From VRUE01 sp047519745 (GTDB taxonomy: Bacteria; Actinomycetota; Thermoleophilia; Solirubrobacterales; 70-9), in NCBI GenBank assembly GCA_047519745.1, contig JAPVSJ010000028.1, forward strand, positions 1 to 64,000: DNA of 64,000 nt. Direction: 5' to 3'. How positions within the stretch are numbered: position 1 is the stretch's first letter; every line of letters starts with the position of its first letter. Position numbers and translations under genes: made by a program. The notes beneath the pieces are model-generated. The model had not been told where the DNA came from. It searched no databases and saw nothing but the letters and a program-made list of their open reading frames with translations. Positions 8,724-17,087 of this stretch are shown in pieces.

Positions 8724-9433
8724 CCGTCGAGAAGGCGGTATCCGACGCCCCAGCAGTTGATCACGAAGCGCGCCCGTTCGGGGTCCAGTTTGCGCCGCAG
8801 ACGGCTTGCGTGCGAGTCCAAAGTCCTCGTCTTGGTCGGCATCCGGTGGCCCCAGACCTCGACCAGCAACTCGCGCTTGGAGAAGACCCGGTGCGGATCG
8901 GTGGCGAGCACCCGCAGCAACGAGAACTCTTTCTTCGACAGCCGCACCTCCCGTCCGCCGACCCAGGCGCGACGCCGGCCGGGGTCGACGACGACGTCGC
9001 CGACGCGGATCGGACCGCTGCTGCGCTGGTCGACGCGGCGCAGGACCGCCGCGATCCGCGCCCGCAGCTCCGGGTAGAGGTACGGCTTCACCACATAATC
9101 GTCGGCACCGAATTCGAGACCGCGCACGCGATCCTGGTCGGCGCCGCGCCCGCTGAGCACGATCACAGGCAGGCGCGGGTCGAAGCGCGAGACGATGCCG
9201 TCCGCTTCGCGGATCTCCTGCAACACGTCGAGCCCCGAGGCATCGGGCAGGGTCAGGTCGAGCAGCATCAGGTCGGGTTGCTTGTAGCGGCACAGCCGCA
9301 GGGCGTCGGAAGCGCTCGGGGCGGGCAGTACGCCGAAGCGATCGGCGACCAGGTTGTCGCAGAGCAGCTCGAGGGTTGTCGTGTCGTCCTCGCAGACGAC
9401 GACGCTGGCGATTTCTCGTCTCTGGGGAAGCAT
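8720..9433 (-). CDS. OmpR-family response regulator
   Basis: 237 residues: a receiver domain (about 10-130) with acidic pocket EDD at 15-17, phosphoacceptor Asp59 in LLDLTLPD and Lys near 119, followed by a winged-helix trans_reg_C domain (about 140-235) ending in INCWGVGYRLLDG. It lies 39 bp downstream of the DUF192 gene and overlaps the kinase gene. It is likely the cognate partner of that kinase and a regulator of the tad operon. Confidence 0.93.
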   Translation of the reverse strand: MLPQRREIASVVVCEDDTTTLELLCDNLVADRFGVLPAPSASDALRLCRYKQPDLMLLDLTLPDASGLDVLQEIREADGIVSRFDPRLPVIVLSGRGADQDRVRGLEFGADDYVVKPYLYPELRARIAAVLRRVDQRSSGPIRVGDVVVDPGRRRAWVGGREVRLSKKEFSLLRVLATDPHRVFSKRELLVEVWGHRMPTKTRTLDSHASRLRRKLDPERARFVINCWGVGYRLLDG

Positions 9434-9472
9434 GCACCCCCTAAGGGCGACGAGACGAAAACTCTCCCCCCT

Positions 9473-9805
9473 TCAGAGGCCCGCATCCGGCAAAAATTCG
9501 GAGTTAGCGGGCAGCTCGAGCACGGCGTTCGCCCGACGGTCCCAAGCAAAGCGCCGTGGCGGCACCCCATGCCTCACCGAGCAGGGCCTGCCGTCGCGAT
9601 CGAGGAAGACGAGGTCGAGCGCGAAGCGCATGCCGAAGGTGTGGATGCTGCGACAGCACGGGATCAGGAGCCCGGGGCCCGCCTCGTCGAGGCCGAGATG
9701 GGAGAGGCCGAGCAGGCGGGCGCATCGGGTCGAGGCCAGGGGCACCTCGCGGGCGAGGACGGTCGACGAGGGAAGATCGCGCAGTCGGCAGGATGTCACC
9801 ACCAC
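9473..9805 (-). CDS. DUF192 family protein
   Basis: Small protein with the DUF192 core: an N-terminal strand region, the segment LLIPCCRSIHTFGMRF, then FALDLVFLDRDGRP and a C-terminal AVLELPA strand. DUF192 proteins are usually secreted or small soluble proteins of unknown function, often found near Tad secretion genes, as here. No ATG is available: three tandem GTG codons at 9805/9802/9799 are the best starts, and any longer frame would run into the divergent kinase gene at 9851. This gives about 110 residues, a normal family length. The Cys pair CC in the core is noticeable. Confidence 0.72.
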   Translation of the reverse strand: MVVTSCRLRDLPSSTVLAREVPLASTRCARLLGLSHLGLDEAGPGLLIPCCRSIHTFGMRFALDLVFLDRDGRPCSVRHGVPPRRFAWDRRANAVLELPANSEFLPDAGL

Positions 9806-9850
9806 CCAAGGGCACAGATGCCGTTTCCCTCCCCCCTCTAGCCTTCCCCC

Positions 9851-10780
9851 ATGGCCAACGGCGGCAAGGTCGCGATCTTCGGTCCGCACCCGATGCTCTC
9901 GACCACGATCGAGGCGCTGACCGCCGACGGCGGCGACGACATCCACCTGCACGCCGCCGGACAGGGCGTCTGGGTGGCGCGGATGGCGGCCGAGCTCGGC
10001 GCCGAGGCGACGCTCTGTGGCTTCATCGGCGGCGAGAGCGGCGTCGTGCTGCGGCCGCTGCTCGAACAGCTGCCGATCGAGCTGCGCCTGGTCGAGACCG
10101 CCGCCGCGACCGGCGCCTACATCCACGACCGCCGCGGCGGCGAGCGCGTGCCAGTCGCGCAGAGCGCCAGCATGCCGCCCTCCCGCCACGAGATCGACGA
10201 CCTCTTCTCAATCACCTGCGCGGCGGCGCTCGACGCCGATGTGCTCGCCCTCTGCGGCCCCTACCCCAGTGAGGCGCTGCCGCTGGAGATCTACGGCAAC
10301 CTTGTCGCCGACGTGCGCGACAACGGCACGCCGGTTGTCGTCGACCTCTCGCCGCCGCGCCTCGACAGCGCGCTCGAGGGCAAGCCCGACCTGGTCAAGA
10401 TCAACGACTGGGAGGTCGCCCGCTATGTCGAGGGGCCGGTCGACACCCCGGCGCGGATGCGCGCCGCGATCGAGCGCCTGCTGGAGGCCGGCGCCGGCGC
10501 CGCGATCGTCACCCGCGCCGAGCAGCCGGCGATGGTCGTGCGCGGCGAGGAGGCCTGGGAGCTGATTCCGCCCCGCTTCGAGCGCGGCGCCCGCGAGGGC
10601 TGCGGCGACTCGATGATGGGCGGCCTCGCGGCCTGCATGGCCGCCGGCCTCGACTGGGAGGAGACGCTGCGGATCGGCGCCGCCGCCGGCGCCGCGAACT
10701 TCCTCCGCCACGGCCTCGGCAGCGGCGACCGCGGCGTGGTCGACGACCTCGCCAAGCGGGTCGAGCTGCGGCGTCTTTAA
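9851..10780 (+). CDS. PfkB-family carbohydrate kinase
   Basis: Ribokinase-fold sugar or nucleoside kinase, 309 residues. The C-terminal PfkB signature GCGDSMMGGLAA carries the catalytic Asp. The N-terminal substrate region contains HAAGQGVWVARMAAELG, which resembles 1-phosphofructokinases and tagatose-6-phosphate kinases more than ribokinases. The exact substrate cannot be told from sequence. It is divergent from the DUF192 gene and overlaps the convergent phosphatase by 4 bp at the 3' end. Confidence 0.88.
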   Translation: MANGGKVAIFGPHPMLSTTIEALTADGGDDIHLHAAGQGVWVARMAAELGAEATLCGFIGGESGVVLRPLLEQLPIELRLVETAAATGAYIHDRRGGERVPVAQSASMPPSRHEIDDLFSITCAAALDADVLALCGPYPSEALPLEIYGNLVADVRDNGTPVVVDLSPPRLDSALEGKPDLVKINDWEVARYVEGPVDTPARMRAAIERLLEAGAGAAIVTRAEQPAMVVRGEEAWELIPPRFERGAREGCGDSMMGGLAACMAAGLDWEETLRIGAAAGAANFLRHGLGSGDRGVVDDLAKRVELRRL

Positions 10781-11496
10781 AAGGGGGGCTGGACCTCGGC
10801 GCCCTCGACGATCGCGCGGGGCGCGACGTCGCGCATCCATTCCAGGTGCGGGCGCACCGACTCGACCTCGGCCAACCGCTCGAACGCCGCCGCGATCTTC
10901 GCGGGCCGTCCTCCATGCGAGGAGTGAGCGTCGCTGCTGAGCACGTGCACCAGGCCGGCCTCGGCGAGGGCGAGCATCCCATCCGCCATCTCCTCGCGCA
11001 GGAAGAAGTCGGCGGTTGCCTGGACCATGGCGCCGAGCGCGATCAGGCTCCCGATCCGCTCGAACATATCGGCGGACAGGTGGCGCTCGGGGTGGGCGAT
11101 CAGCGCCCGGTGGCCGCGCTCGGCGAGGTGCTCGACCCGCCGTTCGAGGCTCTCGCCAAGCGGGCCGGGCGCCGGCTCCAGCAGCACCCAGCGACCGTCG
11201 CCCAGCGCCACCGCGCCCAGTTCCCCCTCGCTCAGATCCTCGACCGCGGTCTCCGCGACCTCGCCCCCGCTCAGCACGGTGACCGGGATCCCCTCCCCGC
11301 GCAGGTGGCGGTTGAGCGACTCGATCCGGCCCGTCAGCTCGTCGATGCGGACGTCATGGTCGTGGCGGATGTGCGGCGTCGCGCAGATCGCCTCGATCCC
11401 GTCGCCGGCTGCCTGTCGTGCCAGCCCGGCGCTGTCGCGGATGTCGAGCGCCCCGTCGTCGATGCCGGGAAGGATGTGGCAGTGCAGATCGATCAA
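10777..11496 (-). CDS. PHP-domain protein, CpsB/YwqE-type tyrosine phosphatase
   Basis: 239 residues beginning with the metal-binding PHP motif DLHCHILPGIDDG. Further metal ligands are likely in ATPHIRHDHD, AHPERH and SSDAHS. Length and motif spacing match manganese-dependent protein-tyrosine phosphatases (CpsB, YwqE) that counter capsule-related tyrosine kinases. No kinase or capsule gene is adjacent, so the biological role is open. Start ATG at 11496 with the typical MIDLHCH N-terminus. Confidence 0.88.
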   Translation of the reverse strand: MIDLHCHILPGIDDGALDIRDSAGLARQAAGDGIEAICATPHIRHDHDVRIDELTGRIESLNRHLRGEGIPVTVLSGGEVAETAVEDLSEGELGAVALGDGRWVLLEPAPGPLGESLERRVEHLAERGHRALIAHPERHLSADMFERIGSLIALGAMVQATADFFLREEMADGMLALAEAGLVHVLSSDAHSSHGGRPAKIAAAFERLAEVESVRPHLEWMRDVAPRAIVEGAEVQPPF

Positions 11497-11608
11497 GGCG
11501 CAAAACCTCGTTCAGCGGTGGCCGTCTGAAGGCACGCGGCTACGATGACAGGCATGATCCAGCACCTGCCGTTCGCTGGGCTGCGACGGTGGGATTGGCT
11601 TCAACTCA

Positions 11609-12076
11609 ATGAACAAGAAGACGACCCGCAGAGGAAATTACGAGTCGGGCTCCGACTACGTGCTCGAGTACGGCGAGCTCCGCTTCGCCTTCAACGAGGG
11701 CGACTTCGGCCAGCGCGTCGAGCAGGCCGCGGTCAAACTCGGCTTCGTCCAGCAGGGACTGAGCCGCGAGGAGCTCGATGACCTGCTCGACCTCGCCGTC
11801 AACGGCGAGATCTCCGAGCCCAGCTCCGAGCTCGGCGAGCACATCAACGTCAACTGGGAGGACCTCGTCGGCCCCTCCAACCGCAGCCTCGTCCACTGGC
11901 TGCGCCGGCTCGTCTTCCGCGGCGCCTGGCTCGACCAGCGGGTCAAGGAGGGTGAGCTCGACGTCGTCTTCGACGACAGCACCCAGACCTTCGGCTACGT
12001 CCAGCCCGAGCGCAGCAACGAGCTGATCGAGCTCTCCAAAGAGCCGTCCTGGCGCCGCATCGCCTACCGCCGCTGA
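11609..12076 (+). CDS. Hypothetical acidic protein
   Basis: 155 residues without signal peptide or membrane segment, rich in Glu and Asp, with a basic start (MNKKTTRRGNYES). No family recognised. Predominantly alternating hydrophobic and charged sequence suggests a folded cytoplasmic protein. The sequence upstream lacks a clear ribosome site. The stop codon lies inside the left arm of the long inverted repeat 12072-12174, and the gene is convergent with the Rho-like gene. Confidence 0.7.
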   Translation: MNKKTTRRGNYESGSDYVLEYGELRFAFNEGDFGQRVEQAAVKLGFVQQGLSREELDDLLDLAVNGEISEPSSELGEHINVNWEDLVGPSNRSLVHWLRRLVFRGAWLDQRVKEGELDVVFDDSTQTFGYVQPERSNELIELSKEPSWRRIAYRR

Positions 12077-12174
12077 GGTCGTCTGACCGGCGCATCTCGG
12101 CGTCCTCGGCCGTTCGCGTGCGGAGCACGCCACACGGCCTGCGTCCTTGATCTGCTTGGTCTGACGACCTCAGC
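12072..12174. repeat. Long inverted repeat between convergent genes
   Basis: A 17-bp arm GCTGAGGTCGTCTGACC (12072-12088) is matched by its reverse complement at 12158-12174 with one mismatch. About 69 bp of GC-rich sequence lies between them. Each arm contains the TGA stop codon of one convergent gene (12074-12076 plus strand, 12170-12172 minus strand). It could work as a bidirectional transcription terminator or be a mobile palindromic element. There is no T-tract of the classical intrinsic type. Confidence 0.65.
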
Positions 12175-13000
12175 CAGAACGCTCGACCGCGGCCACGACG
12201 GTGAGTGAACCGGTAGTCGTGCCGAGACCGGCGTCGAAGAGCTCGCGGGCCTCATCGGCGCCGGCGAAGGTCTCGGCGAAGCGGCTCAGCGAATCGATCA
12301 GGACGATCACGTCCTCGCCCGCGCCGGCCCGGGAGCGGGCCTGGGCGAGGGCGTCCTCGGCGTGTTTCGCTTTGCCGGCGGAGACGATCTCGGCCTTGGG
12401 CGCCTCGCGCTTCCAGTCGGCGAGCTCCTCTGGTGTCGGGTCGACGAGCAGGGCGATTGGGTCGGGGCCGTCCGAGGCGCCGGACAGCTCCGCCGCCACT
12501 TCGCGCAGCATCGTCGTGCAGGCGGCGCGGCTCTCGGCGTAGACGATTGCCTGACGGCCCGAACCGGCGGGCAGAAGCAGGTCGTGGACGCGGATGCCCT
12601 TGGGGCGCCGGCCCCAGCGCCGGCGGCGCCGTTTGCGTTTGGGGCGCTCGCCGGCCGGTGCGGGCGTCGCCGCGGCCGCCGGCTCCCGTGGTGCGGCGGG
12701 TCGCTCGCGCTCGCCTTTCTGGCCATCGCGCGGTTTGCGCTCCTGACGGCCTCCGCGCGGCTCGCGGTCGCCGCGCCCCTCGCGCGGTTTGCGGCTGCGG
12801 CTGCGCTGGCGGGGCTGACCGGAGCCCTCTCCGGAGCGCTCGCGTTTTGGCTTGGGCGCAGCGCCCCCATTCCCCCCAGCGAGCTTGTCGATCAGCTCGG
12901 CGCGGGGCAACATCCGGTAGCGCTCGACGCCGGCGTCGGCGGCAAGCTCGTGCAGCTCGGCAATGTGCTTGGACTCGAGTTCGGCTTTCGTCATCGTCAT
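12170..13000 (-). CDS. Rho-like protein with degenerate ATPase core
   Basis: 276 residues related to transcription terminator Rho but far shorter. Residues 6-42 resemble the Rho_N helical domain (ELHELAADAGVERYRMLPR). Residues about 45-130 are a strongly basic Arg/Lys/Gly/Pro linker. Residues about 137-276 align with the beginning of Rho's RecA core: DLLLPAGSGRQAIVY, then ESRAACTTML where Rho has a P-loop, DPTPEELADW in place of ERPEEVT, and DVIVLIDSLSRFAETF as Walker B. The cold-shock RNA-binding domain, the P-loop Lys and the C-terminal half of the core are absent. It ends inside the right arm of the inverted repeat and lies 6 bp after glpD. Function unknown; an inactive Rho modulator or RNA-binding protein is possible. 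Confidence 0.75.
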   Translation of the reverse strand: MTMTKAELESKHIAELHELAADAGVERYRMLPRAELIDKLAGGNGGAAPKPKRERSGEGSGQPRQRSRSRKPREGRGDREPRGGRQERKPRDGQKGERERPAAPREPAAAATPAPAGERPKRKRRRRRWGRRPKGIRVHDLLLPAGSGRQAIVYAESRAACTTMLREVAAELSGASDGPDPIALLVDPTPEELADWKREAPKAEIVSAGKAKHAEDALAQARSRAGAGEDVIVLIDSLSRFAETFAGADEARELFDAGLGTTTGSLTVVAAVERSG

Positions 13001-13006
13001 TGCAGG

Positions 13007-14665
13007 CTATTCAACCGGGCCGTCGCGATGCACTTCCGCCCAGGCCTCGGCCTCGCGCTTGACCTGGCGTCGCGACCAGCCGAGCTCCTCGCCGAGCACG
13101 TCGGCGACCGAGCGGGCCACGTCGGTGCCGCGCAGCTGCGGCGCCGCCAGCAGCCCGAGCCGGGTGCGGCGCAGGAGCACGTCGGCGACGCAGCGCGCCT
13201 GCTCGAGCCGCGCGGCGATGGCTACCTCGGCGAGCAGGTCGGGGCGGCCGGGAACGATCGGCGCGGCCAGCCTCGGGTTCTCGCGGGCGAGGCGCAGCAC
13301 AGCGCGCGCCGCGTGGCCATAGCGGAACTCGAGCTGGGCGATGGCCTCCTCCCCCACCCCCTCCGGCGCGTCCAGGTCCTCTGGCCGCGCCTCCATGCCG
13401 AGCGGTATCTCGGCCGTGTGGCAGGGTGCCTCGCGACCCTCGCGCTCGACTAGGCGGTCGACCGTCTGCTTCGCCATCCGCCGCCAGGTAGTGAGCTTGC
13501 CGCCGGTGATCGTCAGCATCCCCGAGGAGGTCTCATACAACTCGGCTTTGCGCGAGATGTCGACCGACTTCTTCGGGTCGCCGGTGGAGAGCAGCGGCCG
13601 CACCCCGGCGTAAGCGCCGACCAGATCGGTGTCACTCAGAGAGGTGCCGAAGAAGGCGTTGACCGCGTCGAGCAGGTACTCGACGTCGGCCTCACTCGGG
13701 CGGGGATGGTCGATGTCGCCCGCGTAGTCGTTGTCGGTGGTGCCGATCAGCGTCCTGCCGTACCAGGGCAGGGCGAAGATGCGGCGGTCCTCGCCGGCCG
13801 GAACGATGCAGGCGGCGCTGCCGGTGGAGAGGTCGTCGCGATCGAGCAGAAGGTGGGTGCCGCGGCTGGGTGAGATCCGCGGCACGTCCTCCTCGTCGGC
13901 TATCTCAGCGCCGATCCGGTCGGCCCAGACGCCGGTCGCGTTGACAACGCTGTCGGCCTCGACCTCGAAACGCTCGCCCGACTCGGCCTCGACCGCGGCG
14001 ACGCCGACCGCGTGACCGTCCTTCGTCAGCACCTCGGTCACCTCGGCGCCGTTCAGCATCGTCGCGCCGAAGCGTTCTGCCTCGCCGAGGATCGTCAGCA
14101 CCAGCCGCACGTCGTCGGTCTGGCAGTCGTAGAAGAGGTAGGCGTCGTTGGGGTCCCGCGCCTCCAGCGAGGGAACCATCTCGAGCAGCTCGTCGCGGCC
14201 GATCGTACGGTGGCGGTCGGGCGACCAGTAGAAGTCCTCGTCGGTGTCCTTGGAGGAGCGCATCTCGCGACGGCTGCGGCCGACCCGCGTGGTCGCCATC
14301 ACGTCGTACATGTTGAGCCCCATGCCGAGTTTGCGGTCGCGCGGTTCGTCCTCGAAGGAGGGGACGACGAACGGCGTCGGGTAGACGAGGTGTGGCGCCA
14401 GCTGGACCATCAGCTGGCGCTCCAACAGCGCCTCGCGGACCAGGCCGAGGTCGAAGTTCTGCAGGTAGCGGAGGCCGCCGTGGACCATCTTCGAGGAGCG
14501 GCTGGAGGTGCCGATCGCATAGTCGCCGCGCTCCAGCAGCGCCACCGAGTAACCGCGCGAGGCGGCATCGAGGGCGACCCCGGCGCCGGTGATGCCGCCG
14601 CCGATCACGACCACCTCGAAGCGCCTGCCGGCGATCTCCTCCAGCGCGGCGGCGCGGGTCAGCAT
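13007..14665 (-). CDS. glpD: Aerobic glycerol-3-phosphate dehydrogenase
   Basis: FAD-dependent membrane-associated enzyme oxidising glycerol 3-phosphate to dihydroxyacetone phosphate with electrons to quinone. The 552-residue form starts at the ATG at 14665 (MLTRAAALEE); a longer frame would overlap the nitroreductase gene. The FAD-binding motif VVVIGGGITGAGVALDAASRG begins near residue 19. The DAO family stretch SSKMVHGGLRYLQNFDLGLV follows near 62, and the C-terminal DAO_C domain runs from about 400. Lies downstream of the nitroreductase gene with 10 bp between them, and the Rho-like gene follows. Confidence 0.93.
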   Translation of the reverse strand: MLTRAAALEEIAGRRFEVVVIGGGITGAGVALDAASRGYSVALLERGDYAIGTSSRSSKMVHGGLRYLQNFDLGLVREALLERQLMVQLAPHLVYPTPFVVPSFEDEPRDRKLGMGLNMYDVMATTRVGRSRREMRSSKDTDEDFYWSPDRHRTIGRDELLEMVPSLEARDPNDAYLFYDCQTDDVRLVLTILGEAERFGATMLNGAEVTEVLTKDGHAVGVAAVEAESGERFEVEADSVVNATGVWADRIGAEIADEEDVPRISPSRGTHLLLDRDDLSTGSAACIVPAGEDRRIFALPWYGRTLIGTTDNDYAGDIDHPRPSEADVEYLLDAVNAFFGTSLSDTDLVGAYAGVRPLLSTGDPKKSVDISRKAELYETSSGMLTITGGKLTTWRRMAKQTVDRLVEREGREAPCHTAEIPLGMEARPEDLDAPEGVGEEAIAQLEFRYGHAARAVLRLARENPRLAAPIVPGRPDLLAEVAIAARLEQARCVADVLLRRTRLGLLAAPQLRGTDVARSVADVLGEELGWSRRQVKREAEAWAEVHRDGPVE

Positions 14666-14675
14666 CCGACGGCCA

Positions 14676-15185
14676 TCACTCGAGGTAGGTGGTGGTCTGG
14701 GCGACGGGTGGGCGCTGCGGCGGCTCTTTCTCCTGCCGCCGGGGACCGAGGTGGAGGAGACCGACGAAGCGCTCCTCGTCGGGCAGGCCGACGGCGGCAC
14801 GGCCCGCGGCCGAGCGCAGCAGGCCGGGGGTGCGCCAGTAGCCGGCGAGGCCGCGAGCGTGGGCGGCGAGCAGGACGATGTAGGAGGCGACGGCGGTCGC
14901 GTGCAGGTCCTCCTCGTCCTGGACCGGGTCGCCCGAGAGCAGGCAGGAGACGACGATCAGCGTCGGCGCGCGGTCGAGCTTGGCCGCCCCCTCGGGGCCC
15001 GCGGCCCGCTTCAGCCGCTCCAGCGCTTCCACGCCGACGACGCGAAAGCGCCAGGGCGCGGTCAGGTTGTGGTTCGGCGCCCAGCGCGCCAGCTCGAGCA
15101 GCTGCTCGATCTGCTCGCGCGAGAGCGCCTCAGACCCGAAGGCCTTGTGGGTGCGGCGCGTGCGAATCGCGGTCTCGACATCCAT
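14676..15185 (-). CDS. Nitroreductase family protein
   Basis: FMN-dependent NAD(P)H oxidoreductase of 169 residues, with an N-terminal IRTRRTHKAF phosphate-binding stretch, APNHNLTAPWRFRVV typical of the family, and a C-terminal LLHLGPRR. Length and pattern match small YdjA-type nitroreductases. It follows the B12-uptake operon by 24 bp on the same strand, which raises BluB (dimethylbenzimidazole synthase, also of this superfamily), but I do not see BluB-specific features and call it generic. Confidence 0.88.
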   Translation of the reverse strand: MDVETAIRTRRTHKAFGSEALSREQIEQLLELARWAPNHNLTAPWRFRVVGVEALERLKRAAGPEGAAKLDRAPTLIVVSCLLSGDPVQDEEDLHATAVASYIVLLAAHARGLAGYWRTPGLLRSAAGRAAVGLPDEERFVGLLHLGPRRQEKEPPQRPPVAQTTTYLE

Positions 15186-15209
15186 GCCGCCGAGCGTATA
15201 GCGCGCCGG

Positions 15210-17087
15210 CTACCAGCTGAAACGGCGGCCGAGGAAGAGGACGCTGCCGAGGGCTGCGGCGGCCGTGGCGAGGCCGACGCCGATCGGGGCCCAGGGGCTG
15301 GGACCGGGGTTGTCGCCTGCTTGGAAGCTGGGTGCGGACGAATGCGTGGGGACGGGCGCGGCTTCGTCGCCCCGGGGGACGACTCCACCCGGTACGCCCG
15401 GGATTACGCCGCCCCCGGTTGCCGGCGGGATGGTCGGGGGACTGCTGCCGATGCCGCCGGTTGCCGGCGGAACGCTGCCGGTGCTGCCTTGGCCGGGCGA
15501 TTCGGCCGATTCCGGGCTCGTGCCAGTCTCCGGCGGCACGACCGGGCTCGCCGTGCCGAGGTCGGTTTCGGGCGTCGCGGCGGGCGCGGCGCGCGGGACC
15601 GGCGGGAGCGGGAAGGAATCGCCCGCCGTCGCCGCCAGCACCTGACCGGTGACCCAGACTGGCGTCTGATCGCTCGACGCCGAGTAGCGGTAGTGGCCGT
15701 CGGCGTCCTGACGAGCGGCGAGGTATTCGAGCGGGCTCTTGCCCTGCTCGTGCACCGAAGCCGGGTCGACCCCCACCGCCACCATCCCCTGGACCGCCCA
15801 GGCGGTCGACTGGGAGTTGACCGCCCCGGAGCCGCCGATCGCAAAGCCGCCGCTGGGCCGCTGGACGTTGCGCAGGTAGCCGAGGCCGTGCTTGGCGACG
15901 CTGCTGTCGGGCATCGCCTGCATCGCGGCGCCGGTGCCGTCGGCGGTGCTGGGCGAGCCGGGGACGTCGCCCCAGCCGCCGTCGCTGTTCTGGACCTTGG
16001 CCAGCCAGGAGATCGACTGGTCGATGCCGCCCCCGCCGGCGGCACGCAGTGCGATCACCGCGAACGCCGTCGACCCCGGCCAGCCTTCGTAGGAGCCGTT
16101 GCTGCGGCGCTGGTCGGCCAGCGCCGCGACCAGGTCGTGACCGCCGAAGTCACGAGGGTCGACGCCGGCGCCCTCGAGGGCGAGGATCGTGCGGGCACAG
16201 TCGCCGGGGCTGCTCAGCTCGCCGACGTGGCCGCGCAGGTAGCCGACCGGGGTGTGTCCTTCGCCGGCTATGTCGAGCGGGTTGCGCCCCGAGGCCTCGA
16301 GCCCCAGCATCGCCCAGGCGGTCATGTCGGGGGCCGAGCTGTGGCCCGGCGCGGATCCCCAGCCGCCGTCGGCGTTCTGCGCCGAGACCAGCCACCCGGC
16401 GGCGCGACTCACCTCGGAGGCCTGCGCGCGGGTCGGCAGGACGCTGGCAAGCGCAAGCGCCAGCAACAGCACCGAGGCAACGGCAGGGGCGTGCCACTCG
16501 AAGCGCCGGCGGAAGCGGACCAGCATGCGGATCATCGCCGGCCCGGCGACCAGCGCGAGGGCGGCGTTGCCGATCGCGTGGGCGGCGTCGAATGGCACGG
16601 CACGGGCCTCCAGGGCGAGAAAATGCTTGACCGAGAGGTCCCCTCCGTAGGTCGCCATCAAAGAGAAGTTCAGCAGAGCGCCGTAGGCGACGCCGGCCAG
16701 GGCGCAGACGACGGCCAGCGTGAGCCGACCCACGCGCGGGCGCACGACCGCCAGGCCGGCGCCGATGATCCCGCACATCCCCCACCCCGCCATCTGCCAC
16801 GGCGTCCAGGGACCCTGCCCGAACCAGAAGTTGGACACGAGCGCGGCGAGGCCGCCGACCGCGAATCCCGGCGCCGGGCCGAGCGCGTAGCCGGCGAAGA
16901 TGACGATGTCGGTGGTCGGCTTGACGTTGGGCAGCGCGGCGAAGGCGAGCCGGCCGGCGACGGCGAGGGCGGCGAGGGCGGCAACGAGGGCGACGACCTG
17001 CGAGGTCGGCCGCGAGCGCTCATACCAGGCAAAGCCGCCGAGCAGGGCGGCGCCGAGGATGAGGAAGCTGGTCAGCTCCCAGCTCAT
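15210..17087 (-). CDS. ECF transporter S-component fused to terpenoid-cyclase-type repeat domain
   Basis: 625 residues in distinct blocks. Residues 1-195 are a polytopic membrane domain of ECF S-component type (about six helices, with TDIVIFAGYALGPAPGFAVGG near 59). A further membrane segment (about 200-222) leads to residues 225-490, an extracytoplasmic domain of repeated QNADGGWG / QNSDGGWG motifs as in squalene-hopene cyclases and in the alpha domain of transcobalamin and intrinsic factor. A Pro/Gly/Thr linker (about 490-600) and a C-terminal membrane helix follow. It overlaps the ATPase gene (ATGA) and is downstream of a cobalamin riboswitch. The likely role is B12 capture and membrane passage; the substrate is inferred from the riboswitch. 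Confidence 0.8.
   Translation of the reverse strand: MSWELTSFLILGAALLGGFAWYERSRPTSQVVALVAALAALAVAGRLAFAALPNVKPTTDIVIFAGYALGPAPGFAVGGLAALVSNFWFGQGPWTPWQMAGWGMCGIIGAGLAVVRPRVGRLTLAVVCALAGVAYGALLNFSLMATYGGDLSVKHFLALEARAVPFDAAHAIGNAALALVAGPAMIRMLVRFRRRFEWHAPAVASVLLLALALASVLPTRAQASEVSRAAGWLVSAQNADGGWGSAPGHSSAPDMTAWAMLGLEASGRNPLDIAGEGHTPVGYLRGHVGELSSPGDCARTILALEGAGVDPRDFGGHDLVAALADQRRSNGSYEGWPGSTAFAVIALRAAGGGGIDQSISWLAKVQNSDGGWGDVPGSPSTADGTGAAMQAMPDSSVAKHGLGYLRNVQRPSGGFAIGGSGAVNSQSTAWAVQGMVAVGVDPASVHEQGKSPLEYLAARQDADGHYRYSASSDQTPVWVTGQVLAATAGDSFPLPPVPRAAPAATPETDLGTASPVVPPETGTSPESAESPGQGSTGSVPPATGGIGSSPPTIPPATGGGVIPGVPGGVVPRGDEAAPVPTHSSAPSFQAGDNPGPSPWAPIGVGLATAAAALGSVLFLGRRFSW

Noticed and set aside
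14676..15185. Nitroreductase as BluB, a cobalamin lower-ligand enzyme, because it follows the B12 operon
   Set aside because: The sequence looks like a short generic YdjA-type nitroreductase, and I see no BluB-specific motifs. Proximity alone is not enough.
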